A DNA stretch of 7,906 nt, taken from the NCBI GenBank assembly GCA_030453435.1, contig JAKDKI010000092.1, forward strand, positions 1-7,906, given 5' to 3'. The DNA is from Kocuria sp. GTDB taxonomy: Bacteria > Actinomycetota > Actinomycetes > Actinomycetales > Micrococcaceae. Shown here piece after piece: positions 1-6,505 of this stretch. The notes beneath the pieces were generated by a model. The model was not told the DNA's origin. It saw nothing but the letters and a program-made list of their open reading frames with translations, and searched no databases. The first letter of the stretch is position 1, and each line of letters begins with the position of its first letter. Both the position numbers and the translations under genes were made by a program.

Positions 1-88
1 GTTTGAGTCCTCACTCTTGGCGCACTAGTCTTGAAGCAACGTCCGTACTAGTTGATCGAACATCTCTGACACGCATAAGCGGCAGGAT

Positions 89-112
89 CGAACTCGGCGG
101 GTACAGAGTTCG
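89..112. repeat. Inverted repeat upstream of lexA containing GAAC and GTTC half-sites
   Basis: The arms CGAACTC (89-95) and GAGTTCG (106-112) are perfect 7-bp reverse complements around a 10-nt centre. LexA of actinobacteria and Bacillus reads GAAC-N4-GTTC; here GAAC (90-93) and GTTC (108-111) are separated by 14 nt, which is 10 bp more than canonical. It could be an unusual operator, or a weak stem-loop in the lexA leader RNA. The repeat itself is plain in the sequence; its role is not established. Confidence 0.5.
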
Positions 113-142
113 TCGCGGTTGACCCGCGGTCGGAAAATGGTG

Positions 143-148
143 AAAGGA
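143..148 (+). promoter_or_regulatory. Ribosome binding site that selects the lexA start
   Basis: AAAGGA lies 9 nt before GTG at 158. The other in-frame starts, TTG 119 and ATG 137, lack a purine-rich element at a normal distance: the nearest to ATG 137 is GGAAA, which abuts it. GTG 158 is therefore preferred. Confidence 0.65.
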
Positions 149-157
149 CCCCAGCTC

Positions 158-907
158 GTGAGCACACCTTCCCCCTCCGGTTCGGAGTCCCAGCGGCCCC
201 AACGGCCGTTGACGGCGCGCCAGCGCACCATCCTGGGTGCGGTGCAGCGAGCCATCGGTGACCGTGGTTATCCCCCATCGATGCGCGAAATCGGGGACAT
301 CGTGGGCCTCGCATCTCTGTCGAGCGTGACCCACCAGCTGGGCCAACTCGAGAAGCTCGGGTACATCCGTCGTGATCCTCGACGCCCCCGAGCCATGGAA
401 GTACTGCGTCCGCTCTCGGAGGCTGAACTGGCGAGGGAACTCGGTGACCCTGAACCAGCCGAGCAGTCCACGGCTCCCGCCGCCGGATCGGTGCACAACG
501 TCACGCAGCTGCCCGCCGGTAGCTCCGACGACTCCATGGCCTCGGTGCCATTGGTCGGTCGAATTGCCGCCGGTGGCCCCATCACGGCCGAGCAATCCGT
601 CGAAGACGTGTTCTCACTGCCGCGCGAATTTGTGGGCCACGGCGATCTCTTCATGCTCAAGGTGTCCGGCGATTCAATGATCGACGCCGCCATTTGCGAC
701 GGTGACTGGGTCGTGGTGCGCCAGCAGAACACAGCCGTGAACGGAGAGATCGTCGCGGCGCTGCTCGACGATGAGGCCACGGTCAAGACCTTCCGTCAGC
801 GCGACGGTCACACGTGGCTCTTGCCGCAGAACACCCAGTACGAGCCCATCCTGGGAGATCACGCCACCGTGATGGGCAAAGTGGTCTCCGTTTTCCGCTC
901 ACTCTGA
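158..907 (+). CDS. lexA: LexA SOS-response transcriptional repressor
   Basis: LexA represses DNA-damage genes in the cytoplasm and cleaves itself when RecA-ssDNA filaments form. The 249-residue product has an N-terminal winged helix-turn-helix (about 18-84), including the segment [20 protein letters not shown] typical of Gram-positive LexA, then a low-complexity linker (about 86-128), then the S24 peptidase-like domain (about 129-249). The self-cleavage bond is Ala138-Gly139 in GRIAAGGP. The catalytic dyad is Ser173 (SGDSM) and Lys210 (TVKTF), so the protein should be a working, cleavable repressor. It is longer than E. coli LexA (202 aa) because of the basic N-terminal tail and the linker, as is usual in actinobacteria. 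GTG 158 was chosen for its ribosome binding site; starts at 137 or 119 would add 7 or 13 residues. The gene stands alone on the plus strand and ends before a strong stem-loop. Confidence 0.97.
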   Translation: MSTPSPSGSESQRPQRPLTARQRTILGAVQRAIGDRGYPPSMREIGDIVGLASLSSVTHQLGQLEKLGYIRRDPRRPRAMEVLRPLSEAELARELGDPEPAEQSTAPAAGSVHNVTQLPAGSSDDSMASVPLVGRIAAGGPITAEQSVEDVFSLPREFVGHGDLFMLKVSGDSMIDAAICDGDWVVVRQQNTAVNGEIVAALLDDEATVKTFRQRDGHTWLLPQNTQYEPILGDHATVMGKVVSVFRSL

Positions 908-928
908 GACACCCTCCCAACCTTCGAA

Positions 929-964
929 TCAGGCCCGGTAGGTGAACACACCTACCGGGCCTGA
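929..964. terminator. Stem-loop terminator between convergent lexA and dinG
   Basis: A perfect 16-bp stem (929-944 paired with 949-964) encloses an AACA tetraloop. It lies 21 nt after the lexA stop and 52 nt beyond the dinG stop, in a 109-bp convergent gap. No U-tract follows on either strand, which fits the U-poor terminators common in actinobacteria. Because the stem is symmetric it could end transcription of both genes. Confidence 0.85.
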
Positions 965-1016
965 TGTCTATGAGTGGAGTTCGTGCAGCGACTGCTGAGC
1001 GGTTGGCCGAGCCGAA

Positions 1017-3077
1017 TTACTGCGAGCTACTGAGCCGTTTCAACGCGCCGAGCACTTTGGTCTTGTCTGCGGTGGGCCACAACGGTGGCAGGGACTTGGT
1101 CAGGAAGGTCCCGTAGCGCGCCGTCGCGAGCCGGGAATCCAGGACCGCAACCACGCCTCGATCGTTGTGGGAACGAATCAAACGTCCCGCGCCCTGGGCC
1201 AACCTCACTGCCGCGTGGGTGGCGGAGACGGCCATGAACCCGTTCCCCCCAGCGCGTTCGGTCGCCCTGGTTCGAGCGGTTCCCAGGGGGTCGTCGGGAC
1301 GAGGGAAGGGGATGCGATCGATGACGACCAACCGGCATGAGTCCCCGGGCACATCAACGCCCTGCCACAGACTTATGGTGCCGAAGAGGCTTGCTGTGGG
1401 GTCGTCCGTGAAATCCTTGACCAGCGATGGCAAGGATGCTTCTCCCTGGCAGAGAATTTCGGTATCGATCAGCTCTCGTAATTTCTCAGTGGCTTCTTCG
1501 GCGGCGCGGCGGGAGGAGAACAGCCCCAGGGCTCCACCGTTGGACGCCTTGACGAGTTCAGCGAGTTCGGCGAGTTGATCCTCGGACACTCCCCTGCCCG
1601 GCTTGGGCAGATGCCGGGCCACGTAGAGAATGCCCTGCTTGGGGTAGTTGAACGGGCTCCCGACATCCACCCCTCGCCACGGTGGTGCACCGGACCCCTG
1701 CAGTCCGAGGGCTCCGGCCACGGATGAGAACGATGACCCGACCGCCAATGTGGCCGAGGTCAGCACCACCGTACGGCCGTCGAAAAGTCCCTCTCTCAGG
1801 GCTCCCGCCACGCTGAGCGGGGCAATGTTAAGGGTCGCTGGTTCGCCCGCGTCCGGTGACACGTACCCGGAAGACTGGTCCCAGCGGCCTACACGAGAGA
1901 TCCACAGAACATCATGGTCCGAATTGGCATTGAGCATGCGATCAGCGGTGTCCAGGATCTCTGAGAGTCGCGATCGCGCGGCATGCCTACCCGCGTCCTC
2001 TGCGTTGGAATCGCCCTTGGTTGCGCTGAGTCCGGCGCGCGCTGCGTCCTGGACACCGCGCACCGCGTAGACCTGCTCCTCGGTGAACCCCCGCGGCAGC
2101 AAGCCGTTGGGATCGCTGTTGAAAGCTCGGTCGAAGGCGTCCGCGGCCTTATCGAGATCCTCGTGTGGTGCGGCAGTGTGCTTACGGACTCCGCTCGCCG
2201 CTGCGCGAACCGCCGCGCCGGACAGTGCACCCGTGACCGCGCCTGTGACGCGGTCCTGCAATTCATGGGCCTCGTCCACGACCACCACATCGTGTTCGGG
2301 CAACACCGCCAAACCTTCGAATGCGTTGATGGCCAGCAATGCGTGGTTGGTGATCACCACGTCCGCCTCGCCGGCCGCCAGCCGAGCCTTCTCGGCAAAG
2401 CATTCTTCGATCAGCGGGCACTTGCGCCCGATGCACTCACGAGCGGTCACGGAGACCTGCCGCCACGCGGCGTCTGAAACACCCGGTTGCACGTCGTCCC
2501 GGTCCCCGGTTTCGGTGGACTCGACCCACTCACGCAACCGTTTTACCTGTTGCCCCAGCTTGCCCACGGCGGCCTCCCCGCCCCGTGCGGAACCGGCCGG
2601 CGCCGCAAGATTGAACAGAGCGGCGTCGTCATCGGTGGGATAACCACCGCCGATCTTATGGAGGCACGCGTAATTGGAACGGCCCTTGAGCAGAGCCACA
2701 TTGGGCCGGTGATCCAAATGCTCCTCGACCGCGTCCAACACGCGCGGCACATCGCGTCCGGTGACCTGCGATTGAAGGGCCAAGGTCGCGGTGGAGATGA
2801 TCACGGGTTTATCCGCAGTCTGGGCATGCTCGAACACGGGAACCAGGTAGGCCAGGGACTTACCCGTGCCCGTGCCGGCCTGAACCAGCAGGTGTTTGTG
2901 CGTGTCCAAGGCCTCGGCCACCTTGGCGGCCATGAACCGCTGGCCTTCACGCCGCTGCCCGCCCATGGCGGTCACTGCGGCGTCCAGGAGCTCGAGCGAA
3001 TCCTTGGCCCCGGGCAGGGTTTCGGGGCGAATGTCCGAAATATCTCGCCCGGTCTCATCGATGAACGGGTCAGCCAT
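1017..3077 (-). CDS. dinG: DinG-family ATP-dependent DNA helicase with an iron-sulfur domain
   Basis: This is a superfamily 2, XPD/DinG-type helicase (686 aa) expected to unwind DNA 5' to 3' at forks, R-loops or other structures during repair. Visible motifs are Walker A AGTGTGKS (67-74), DEAH box VVDEAHEL (266-273), motif III-like TSATL (440-444), motif V WQGVDVPG (571-578) and motif VI QGAGRLIR (628-635). Four cysteines between motifs I and II (Cys138, 215, 220, 226) are placed like the ligands of the 4Fe-4S cluster in this family. The N-terminal exonuclease domain of Firmicutes DinG is absent; the length resembles the short actinobacterial form. ATG 3077 lies 2 nt after the hflX stop, so the two are very likely cotranscribed and translationally coupled. 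A weak GGAAA is the only candidate ribosome site. No LexA box is visible in front of the pair, although E. coli dinG is SOS-controlled. A YoaA-like relative is the alternative name. Confidence 0.92.
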   Translation of the reverse strand: MADPFIDETGRDISDIRPETLPGAKDSLELLDAAVTAMGGQRREGQRFMAAKVAEALDTHKHLLVQAGTGTGKSLAYLVPVFEHAQTADKPVIISTATLALQSQVTGRDVPRVLDAVEEHLDHRPNVALLKGRSNYACLHKIGGGYPTDDDAALFNLAAPAGSARGGEAAVGKLGQQVKRLREWVESTETGDRDDVQPGVSDAAWRQVSVTARECIGRKCPLIEECFAEKARLAAGEADVVITNHALLAINAFEGLAVLPEHDVVVVDEAHELQDRVTGAVTGALSGAAVRAAASGVRKHTAAPHEDLDKAADAFDRAFNSDPNGLLPRGFTEEQVYAVRGVQDAARAGLSATKGDSNAEDAGRHAARSRLSEILDTADRMLNANSDHDVLWISRVGRWDQSSGYVSPDAGEPATLNIAPLSVAGALREGLFDGRTVVLTSATLAVGSSFSSVAGALGLQGSGAPPWRGVDVGSPFNYPKQGILYVARHLPKPGRGVSEDQLAELAELVKASNGGALGLFSSRRAAEEATEKLRELIDTEILCQGEASLPSLVKDFTDDPTASLFGTISLWQGVDVPGDSCRLVVIDRIPFPRPDDPLGTARTRATERAGGNGFMAVSATHAAVRLAQGAGRLIRSHNDRGVVAVLDSRLATARYGTFLTKSLPPLWPTADKTKVLGALKRLSSSQ

Positions 3078-3079
3078 AC

Positions 3080-4729
3080 CTATGCGGTTTCCGCACCGTT
3101 CTGGCCCGGCAGCGTGTCCTGTGACGACGCCGCTCCAAGCCGATACTGCTCGAGTTCCGCCACAAGGTTCCCCCGCACGCGCACGCGCAGCCGAGTGCCT
3201 TCCTCGGTGTGCTCCGTGCTCAGGATCTCCGCGTCTTGGGCGTGCAACCGTGACACGACCTCACCGTGGACGTACGGAATCAGCAGATCCAGCTCGTGAT
3301 CCGGGCGCGGAATCGCGCGCGAGATCAGCTGCTTGAGTTCCTCGATGCCCTCGCCCGTGCGCGCAGAAACCGCGACGGACGGGCTCTCGTGATTGAGCAA
3401 GCGGCCCAGGACCACTGGATCCGCAACATCGGATTTGTTCAGCGCCACGATCTCCGGAATGTCGGTGGCACCCACGTCCGCGAGGACATCTCGGACAGCT
3501 TTGAGCTGGCCCTCGGGGTCCGGGTGGGAGGCATCGACCACGTGCACGATGACATCGGCGTCAGCTACTTCTTCAAGCGTGGAGCGGAATGCTTCGACCA
3601 GCTGCGTGGGCAGTGAGCGCACGAACCCGACGGTGTCCGAAAGCGTGTAGCCGATGCCGTCAGGAGTTTCTGCCTTGCGCACCGTGGGATCCAGCGTGGC
3701 GAACAGAGCGTTCTCCACGAGCACGCCCGCGTCCGTGAGGCGGTTGAGCAGCGAAGATTTGCCCGCGTTGGTGTACCCGGCAATGGCCACCGACGGAACG
3801 GAGAACCGCTTGCGGTTGAGCCGCTTGGTTTCGCGGGCGGGCTTCATGGCTTCGATCTCGCGGCGCAGCTTGGACATGCGCTGACGAATACGGCGGCGGT
3901 CGAGCTCGATCTTGGTTTCGCCCGGGCCACGAGAACCGATACCTTCACCAGCCGCCGCGCGACCGCCGGCCTGCCGGGACAGTGACTCGCCCCAACCACG
4001 GAGGCGGGGAAGCATGTATTCCAGCTGGGCCAATTCGACCTGCGCCTTGCCCTCCTTGGACTTGGCGTGCTGGGCGAAGATGTCCAAGATCAGACCGGTG
4101 CGGTCGATGACCTTGACCTTGACCACGTCCTCCAACGCGCGGCGCTGGGACGGTGCGAGTTCTGCATCCACAACCACGGTGTCCGCGCCGGTTGCCGCAA
4201 CCACGTCCTTGAGTTCGATGGCCTTACCCGAGCCCAGGTACGTTCCGGGATCCGGGTTCACTCGGCGCTGGAGCATGCCGTCCATGACCTCGGAGCCGGC
4301 AGTTTCCGCGAGTGCTGCGAGCTCACGCAGGGAGTTCTCCGCGTCCGCCAGAGTGCCGGCGGACCACAGGCCCGCGAGCACCACCCGTTCCAGACGAAGT
4401 TGGCGGTATTCGACCTCGGTGACATCTTCGAGCTCGGTGGAGAGTCCGGCGACTCGGCGCAGCGCGTGTCGTTCGGCAAGGTCTTGCTGTTCGCCGTCCG
4501 CGTCGGAGAACTGCGGATCCTCGTCGAGGAGTTCGCGTGCGCGGCCCAAGGGCTCCCTGCGCTGTTCGGTGGCATCCTGAGTGTCGTCGCGAAAAACGGC
4601 GGGTTCCTTCTGCGCGTGAGCGCGAGCCAGAACCCTGGCGACGACGTCTTCGAGATCGGCGCCCGAGGGTTCCCCAGATGTCACCGGTGCGCGGTGTTGG
4701 GAGTCTTCGGGGCGGTGAGATTCAGTCAT
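3080..4729 (-). CDS. hflX: HflX ribosome-associated GTPase
   Basis: HflX binds the 50S subunit and, in characterised homologues, splits stalled or hibernating ribosomes; mycobacterial HflX has been linked to macrolide-lincosamide tolerance. The 549-residue product has an HflX-specific N-terminal domain (about 105-250), the glycine-rich linker GSRGPGETKIE (265-275), a helical segment, and a GTPase domain: G1 GYTNAGKS (318-325), G2 region ATLDPT (344-349), G3 DTVGF (365-369), G4 NKSD (431-434) and G5 SARTG (455-459). A C-terminal domain follows (about 475-532). All nucleotide-binding motifs are intact. It is longer than E. coli HflX (426 aa), mainly through a charged, probably disordered N-terminal extension of roughly 100 residues. 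ATG 4729 is preceded by AAGGA (4733-4737) at only 3 nt spacing. It is the first gene of the hflX-dinG pair and diverges from the methyltransferase gene. Confidence 0.95.
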   Translation of the reverse strand: MTESHRPEDSQHRAPVTSGEPSGADLEDVVARVLARAHAQKEPAVFRDDTQDATEQRREPLGRARELLDEDPQFSDADGEQQDLAERHALRRVAGLSTELEDVTEVEYRQLRLERVVLAGLWSAGTLADAENSLRELAALAETAGSEVMDGMLQRRVNPDPGTYLGSGKAIELKDVVAATGADTVVVDAELAPSQRRALEDVVKVKVIDRTGLILDIFAQHAKSKEGKAQVELAQLEYMLPRLRGWGESLSRQAGGRAAAGEGIGSRGPGETKIELDRRRIRQRMSKLRREIEAMKPARETKRLNRKRFSVPSVAIAGYTNAGKSSLLNRLTDAGVLVENALFATLDPTVRKAETPDGIGYTLSDTVGFVRSLPTQLVEAFRSTLEEVADADVIVHVVDASHPDPEGQLKAVRDVLADVGATDIPEIVALNKSDVADPVVLGRLLNHESPSVAVSARTGEGIEELKQLISRAIPRPDHELDLLIPYVHGEVVSRLHAQDAEILSTEHTEEGTRLRVRVRGNLVAELEQYRLGAASSQDTLPGQNGAETA

Positions 4730-4815
4730 AATTCCTTGATCTGCAAGCTGCTGATAATTCGTTCAGTCTATCGCTGCGCCCCGACACGGAGCACTGAGAG
4801 ATAACATGTGGAGCC
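4730..4815. promoter_or_regulatory. Divergent intergenic region between hflX and the methyltransferase gene
   Basis: These 86 bp separate two divergent start codons, so promoters for both genes should lie here or extend into the coding sequences. The centre is more AT-rich than its surroundings (GATAAT at 4753-4758). I could not pair any -10-like hexamer with a convincing -35 element at 16-18 bp on either strand, so no individual promoter is called. No LexA-type operator is seen. Confidence 0.4.
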
Positions 4816-5439
4816 ATGGCCCCAGAACCGCACAGTGCGCATTACTTTGTGACCGATCCGTCCCTGCCGGAGAAGCCCCGGCAGATTTCAGTGGACCTGC
4901 GCGGTCGCGAAGTGCGAGTTCAGACCGCCGCCGGAGTGTTCTCCCCCGGTGACCTGGACAAGGGAACCGCCGCGCTGCTGCGCAACGTTCCTGACCCGAG
5001 CGGCCGTCAATTCTTGGATATTGGTTGTGGCTGGGGCCCGTTGACCCTGGCCATGGGGCTGGCTGATCCGGAGGCCACCGTGACAGCGGTCGACGTCAAT
5101 GACCGCAGCCTGGACCTCACCCGCCGAAACGCCGACGCCCACGGGCTTTCGCACGTGGAGACCTTCCGCCCCGAGGATGTTCCCCAGGACCGCCAGTTCG
5201 ACACTGTGTGGTCCAATCCGCCCATTCGCGTGGGTAAGGAGGCACTCCACGAGATCCTGCTGACGTGGCTACCTCGCTTGGCCCCTGGGGGCACCGCTTG
5301 GCTGGTGGTTCAGAAGAACCTGGGCGGCGATTCACTCCAGCGTTGGCTCAGTACGGTCCTGGACGCCGCAGAGTTCACGATCGAACGTACTGCCACGGAT
5401 AAAGGGTTCCGGATCCTTACAGTAGAACGCTCGCGGTAG
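4816..5439 (+). CDS. Class I SAM-dependent methyltransferase, RsmC/YbxB-like
   Basis: This 207-residue cytoplasmic enzyme has a single Rossmann methyltransferase domain of the MTS (RsmC-type) family, with no second N-terminal copy as found in E. coli RsmC. Motif I is DIGCGWGP (68-75), the acidic motif II residue is Asp93 in AVDVN, and motif IV is SNPPI (133-137) followed by RVGK. The Asn-Pro-Pro signature marks transfer to an exocyclic or ring nitrogen, typically guanine N2 or adenine N6. The N-terminal HYF and the VFSP segment also resemble Bacillus YbxB. An rRNA guanine target is plausible but cannot be read from the sequence. GGAG (4810-4813) sits only 2 nt before ATG 4816, a short spacing. 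It is transcribed against both flanking minus-strand genes and probably forms a single-gene unit. Confidence 0.88.
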   Translation: MAPEPHSAHYFVTDPSLPEKPRQISVDLRGREVRVQTAAGVFSPGDLDKGTAALLRNVPDPSGRQFLDIGCGWGPLTLAMGLADPEATVTAVDVNDRSLDLTRRNADAHGLSHVETFRPEDVPQDRQFDTVWSNPPIRVGKEALHEILLTWLPRLAPGGTAWLVVQKNLGGDSLQRWLSTVLDAAEFTIERTATDKGFRILTVERSR

Positions 5440-5550
5440 CGCTACCATTCCCGACTCCGGCCCCGCGGCCTTTCACTCGGACCGTGACGTGGGAACAGCA
5501 ACCCGACCCAGGCCTGTTCGGCAGCCCAGGCGCCCGGCTACCGGCCCTCG
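5435..5550. other. Convergent gap between the methyltransferase gene and dapF
   Basis: The non-coding part (5440-5550) separates two convergent stop codons. A perfect 12-bp palindrome, GGTAGCGCTACC (5435-5446), includes the methyltransferase stop codon; as RNA it gives only a 4-bp stem. Short GC-rich complementarities such as GCCTG and CAGGC (near 5513-5532) are too weak to call as an intrinsic terminator, and no U-tract is present. Termination may be factor-dependent. Confidence 0.35.
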
Positions 5551-6462
5551 CTAGACCAGGATGGCGCGAGCCACCACGCGAGTCGGACCGGCCAACACCA
5601 CGTGCTCGGTGCCGTCGGTTGCCGGCACGAATGTCACGGACAGTACACCGCCCGGAACTTCCACCAACCAGCGATCCGGAGCATCGACACCGCCCCAGAA
5701 GCGGGTTGCCGCAGCTGCCGCACAGGCACCGGTACCGCACGAATGGGTCTCCCCCACTCCGCGCTCGAACACTCGCATGTGGATACGGCCGACCTCGACG
5801 TCGTCGTGATCCACGGGCACCACGAACTCAACGTTGGTGCCGTCCTCGGGCTCCGGAGAAACCGACGGCGCGCGGCGAAGATCCAACTGGTCCAGCTTGT
5901 CCTCCTCGGACAGAGCCACCACCGTGTGCGGGTTTCCCATGCTGATGGACAGACCCGGGCGAGGGACGTTCAAACCGTCGGTGGTCACCACGGCGTCCGA
6001 ACCCTTCTCACGGGCATCTTCACCAGCCATGAAACTCCACGGACCCATGTCCACGGCATAGCCGCCGTCCGTGCGGGCCACGGAGCGCACCCCCGCGCGT
6101 GTTCCGATGCGCAGCTGTGATCCCTGCGGGAGCTCCACCAGCCCCTCACGCACCAGGTGGTCCACGAATACACGAACCCCGTTGCCGCACATCTGGGCAA
6201 TGGAGCCGTCAGCGTTGCGGTAGTCCATGAACCACTCGACCGAGGGGTCTTGATCGAAGAGTTTGCGACCTTCCGGTAGCTCGGTAGTCCGAACCGCGCG
6301 GATCACCCCGTCAGCGCCCAGGCCCATATGACGGTCGCACACGGCCGCCACGGTGTCCGCTGTCAGCGAGACCTCCCCGTATTCGTCCGTGAATACCACG
6401 AAGTCATTGCCGGTTCCGTGGGCCTTGACCACTTCATGGTTCACCAGTTCACGCCAGTCCAC
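5551..6462 (-). CDS. dapF: Diaminopimelate epimerase
   Basis: DapF interconverts LL- and meso-diaminopimelate without a cofactor, the penultimate step to lysine and the source of the peptidoglycan cross-link residue. With the start used here the product is 303 aa, two pseudo-symmetric DapF domains. Both catalytic cysteines are present: Cys92 in MCGNG and Cys242 in SCGTG. Other family landmarks are HGTGNDF (15-21), the substrate-site segment YRNADGS (81-87) and GNPH (176-179). The frame stays open up to a TTG at 6519 inside miaA, with further GTG candidates at 6495, 6483, 6471 and 6444. GTG 6462 is chosen because GGGGAG lies 8 nt upstream, and because the conserved HGTGNDF then falls near the N-terminus as in most homologues. 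GTG 6495, giving 314 aa, is the main alternative. It is the last gene of the miaB-miaA-dapF set. Confidence 0.95.
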   Translation of the reverse strand: MDWRELVNHEVVKAHGTGNDFVVFTDEYGEVSLTADTVAAVCDRHMGLGADGVIRAVRTTELPEGRKLFDQDPSVEWFMDYRNADGSIAQMCGNGVRVFVDHLVREGLVELPQGSQLRIGTRAGVRSVARTDGGYAVDMGPWSFMAGEDAREKGSDAVVTTDGLNVPRPGLSISMGNPHTVVALSEEDKLDQLDLRRAPSVSPEPEDGTNVEFVVPVDHDDVEVGRIHMRVFERGVGETHSCGTGACAAAAATRFWGGVDAPDRWLVEVPGGVLSVTFVPATDGTEHVVLAGPTRVVARAILV

Positions 6463-6470
6463 GGTCTTCA

Positions 6471-6476
6471 CTCCCC
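6471..6476 (-). promoter_or_regulatory. Candidate ribosome binding site for dapF
   Basis: On the minus strand GGGGAG precedes GTG 6462 by 8 nt. The other in-frame starts (6519, 6495, 6483, 6444) have no comparable purine-rich element at a usable distance, and for GTG 6471 this motif has no spacing at all. Confidence 0.5.
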
Positions 6477-6505
6477 GATCCACAGTTTCAGTCACGGCCG
6501 TCAGT

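Larger units (their letters stand above)
1..157 (+). promoter_or_regulatory. lexA upstream regulatory region
   Basis: This non-coding stretch precedes lexA. It carries two copies of the LexA-type half-site TCGAAC, at 56-61 and 88-93, 32 bp apart or about three helical turns. Neither is completed to the actinobacterial consensus TCGAAC-N4-GTTCGA. A weak promoter candidate is TTGATC (52-57) with CATAAG (74-79) and a 16-bp spacer; the first half-site would overlap its -35 element, as expected for an autoregulated repressor. Two ACTAGT palindromes (24-29 and 47-52) also lie here; CTAG is usually scarce in high-GC actinobacteria. Autoregulation of lexA is known for the family. The promoter and operator assignments are inferences from short matches. 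Confidence 0.4.

Noticed and set aside
119..157. An N-terminal extension of lexA from TTG 119 or ATG 137
   Set aside because: The better-spaced ribosome site AAAGGA points to GTG 158, and the extra residues precede an already disordered tail. It cannot be fully excluded.
11..595. Minus-strand open frames across lexA and its upstream region (11-595 and 268-786)
   Set aside because: They are antisense to the well-supported lexA frame, have low-complexity Ser/Arg/Gly-rich composition, and lack credible ribosome sites.
2487..3299. A 270-codon plus-strand open frame opposite dinG and the end of hflX
   Set aside because: It spans the hflX-dinG junction in antisense, has no family motif, and lies under conserved helicase motifs on the minus strand.
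4753..4760. GATAAT as a promoter -10 element for the methyltransferase gene
   Set aside because: The nearest -35-like TTGATC (4736-4741) leaves only an 11-bp spacer, too short for a standard sigma-70 type promoter.
4067..4804. A 245-codon plus-strand open frame opposite the hflX N-terminal half
   Set aside because: It has no recognisable motif and appears to be a shadow of hflX; its 3' end only extends into the intergenic gap.
5435..5446. The palindrome GGTAGCGCTACC as a terminator
   Set aside because: It folds into only a 4-bp stem with a 4-nt loop, has no U-tract, and overlaps the stop codon.
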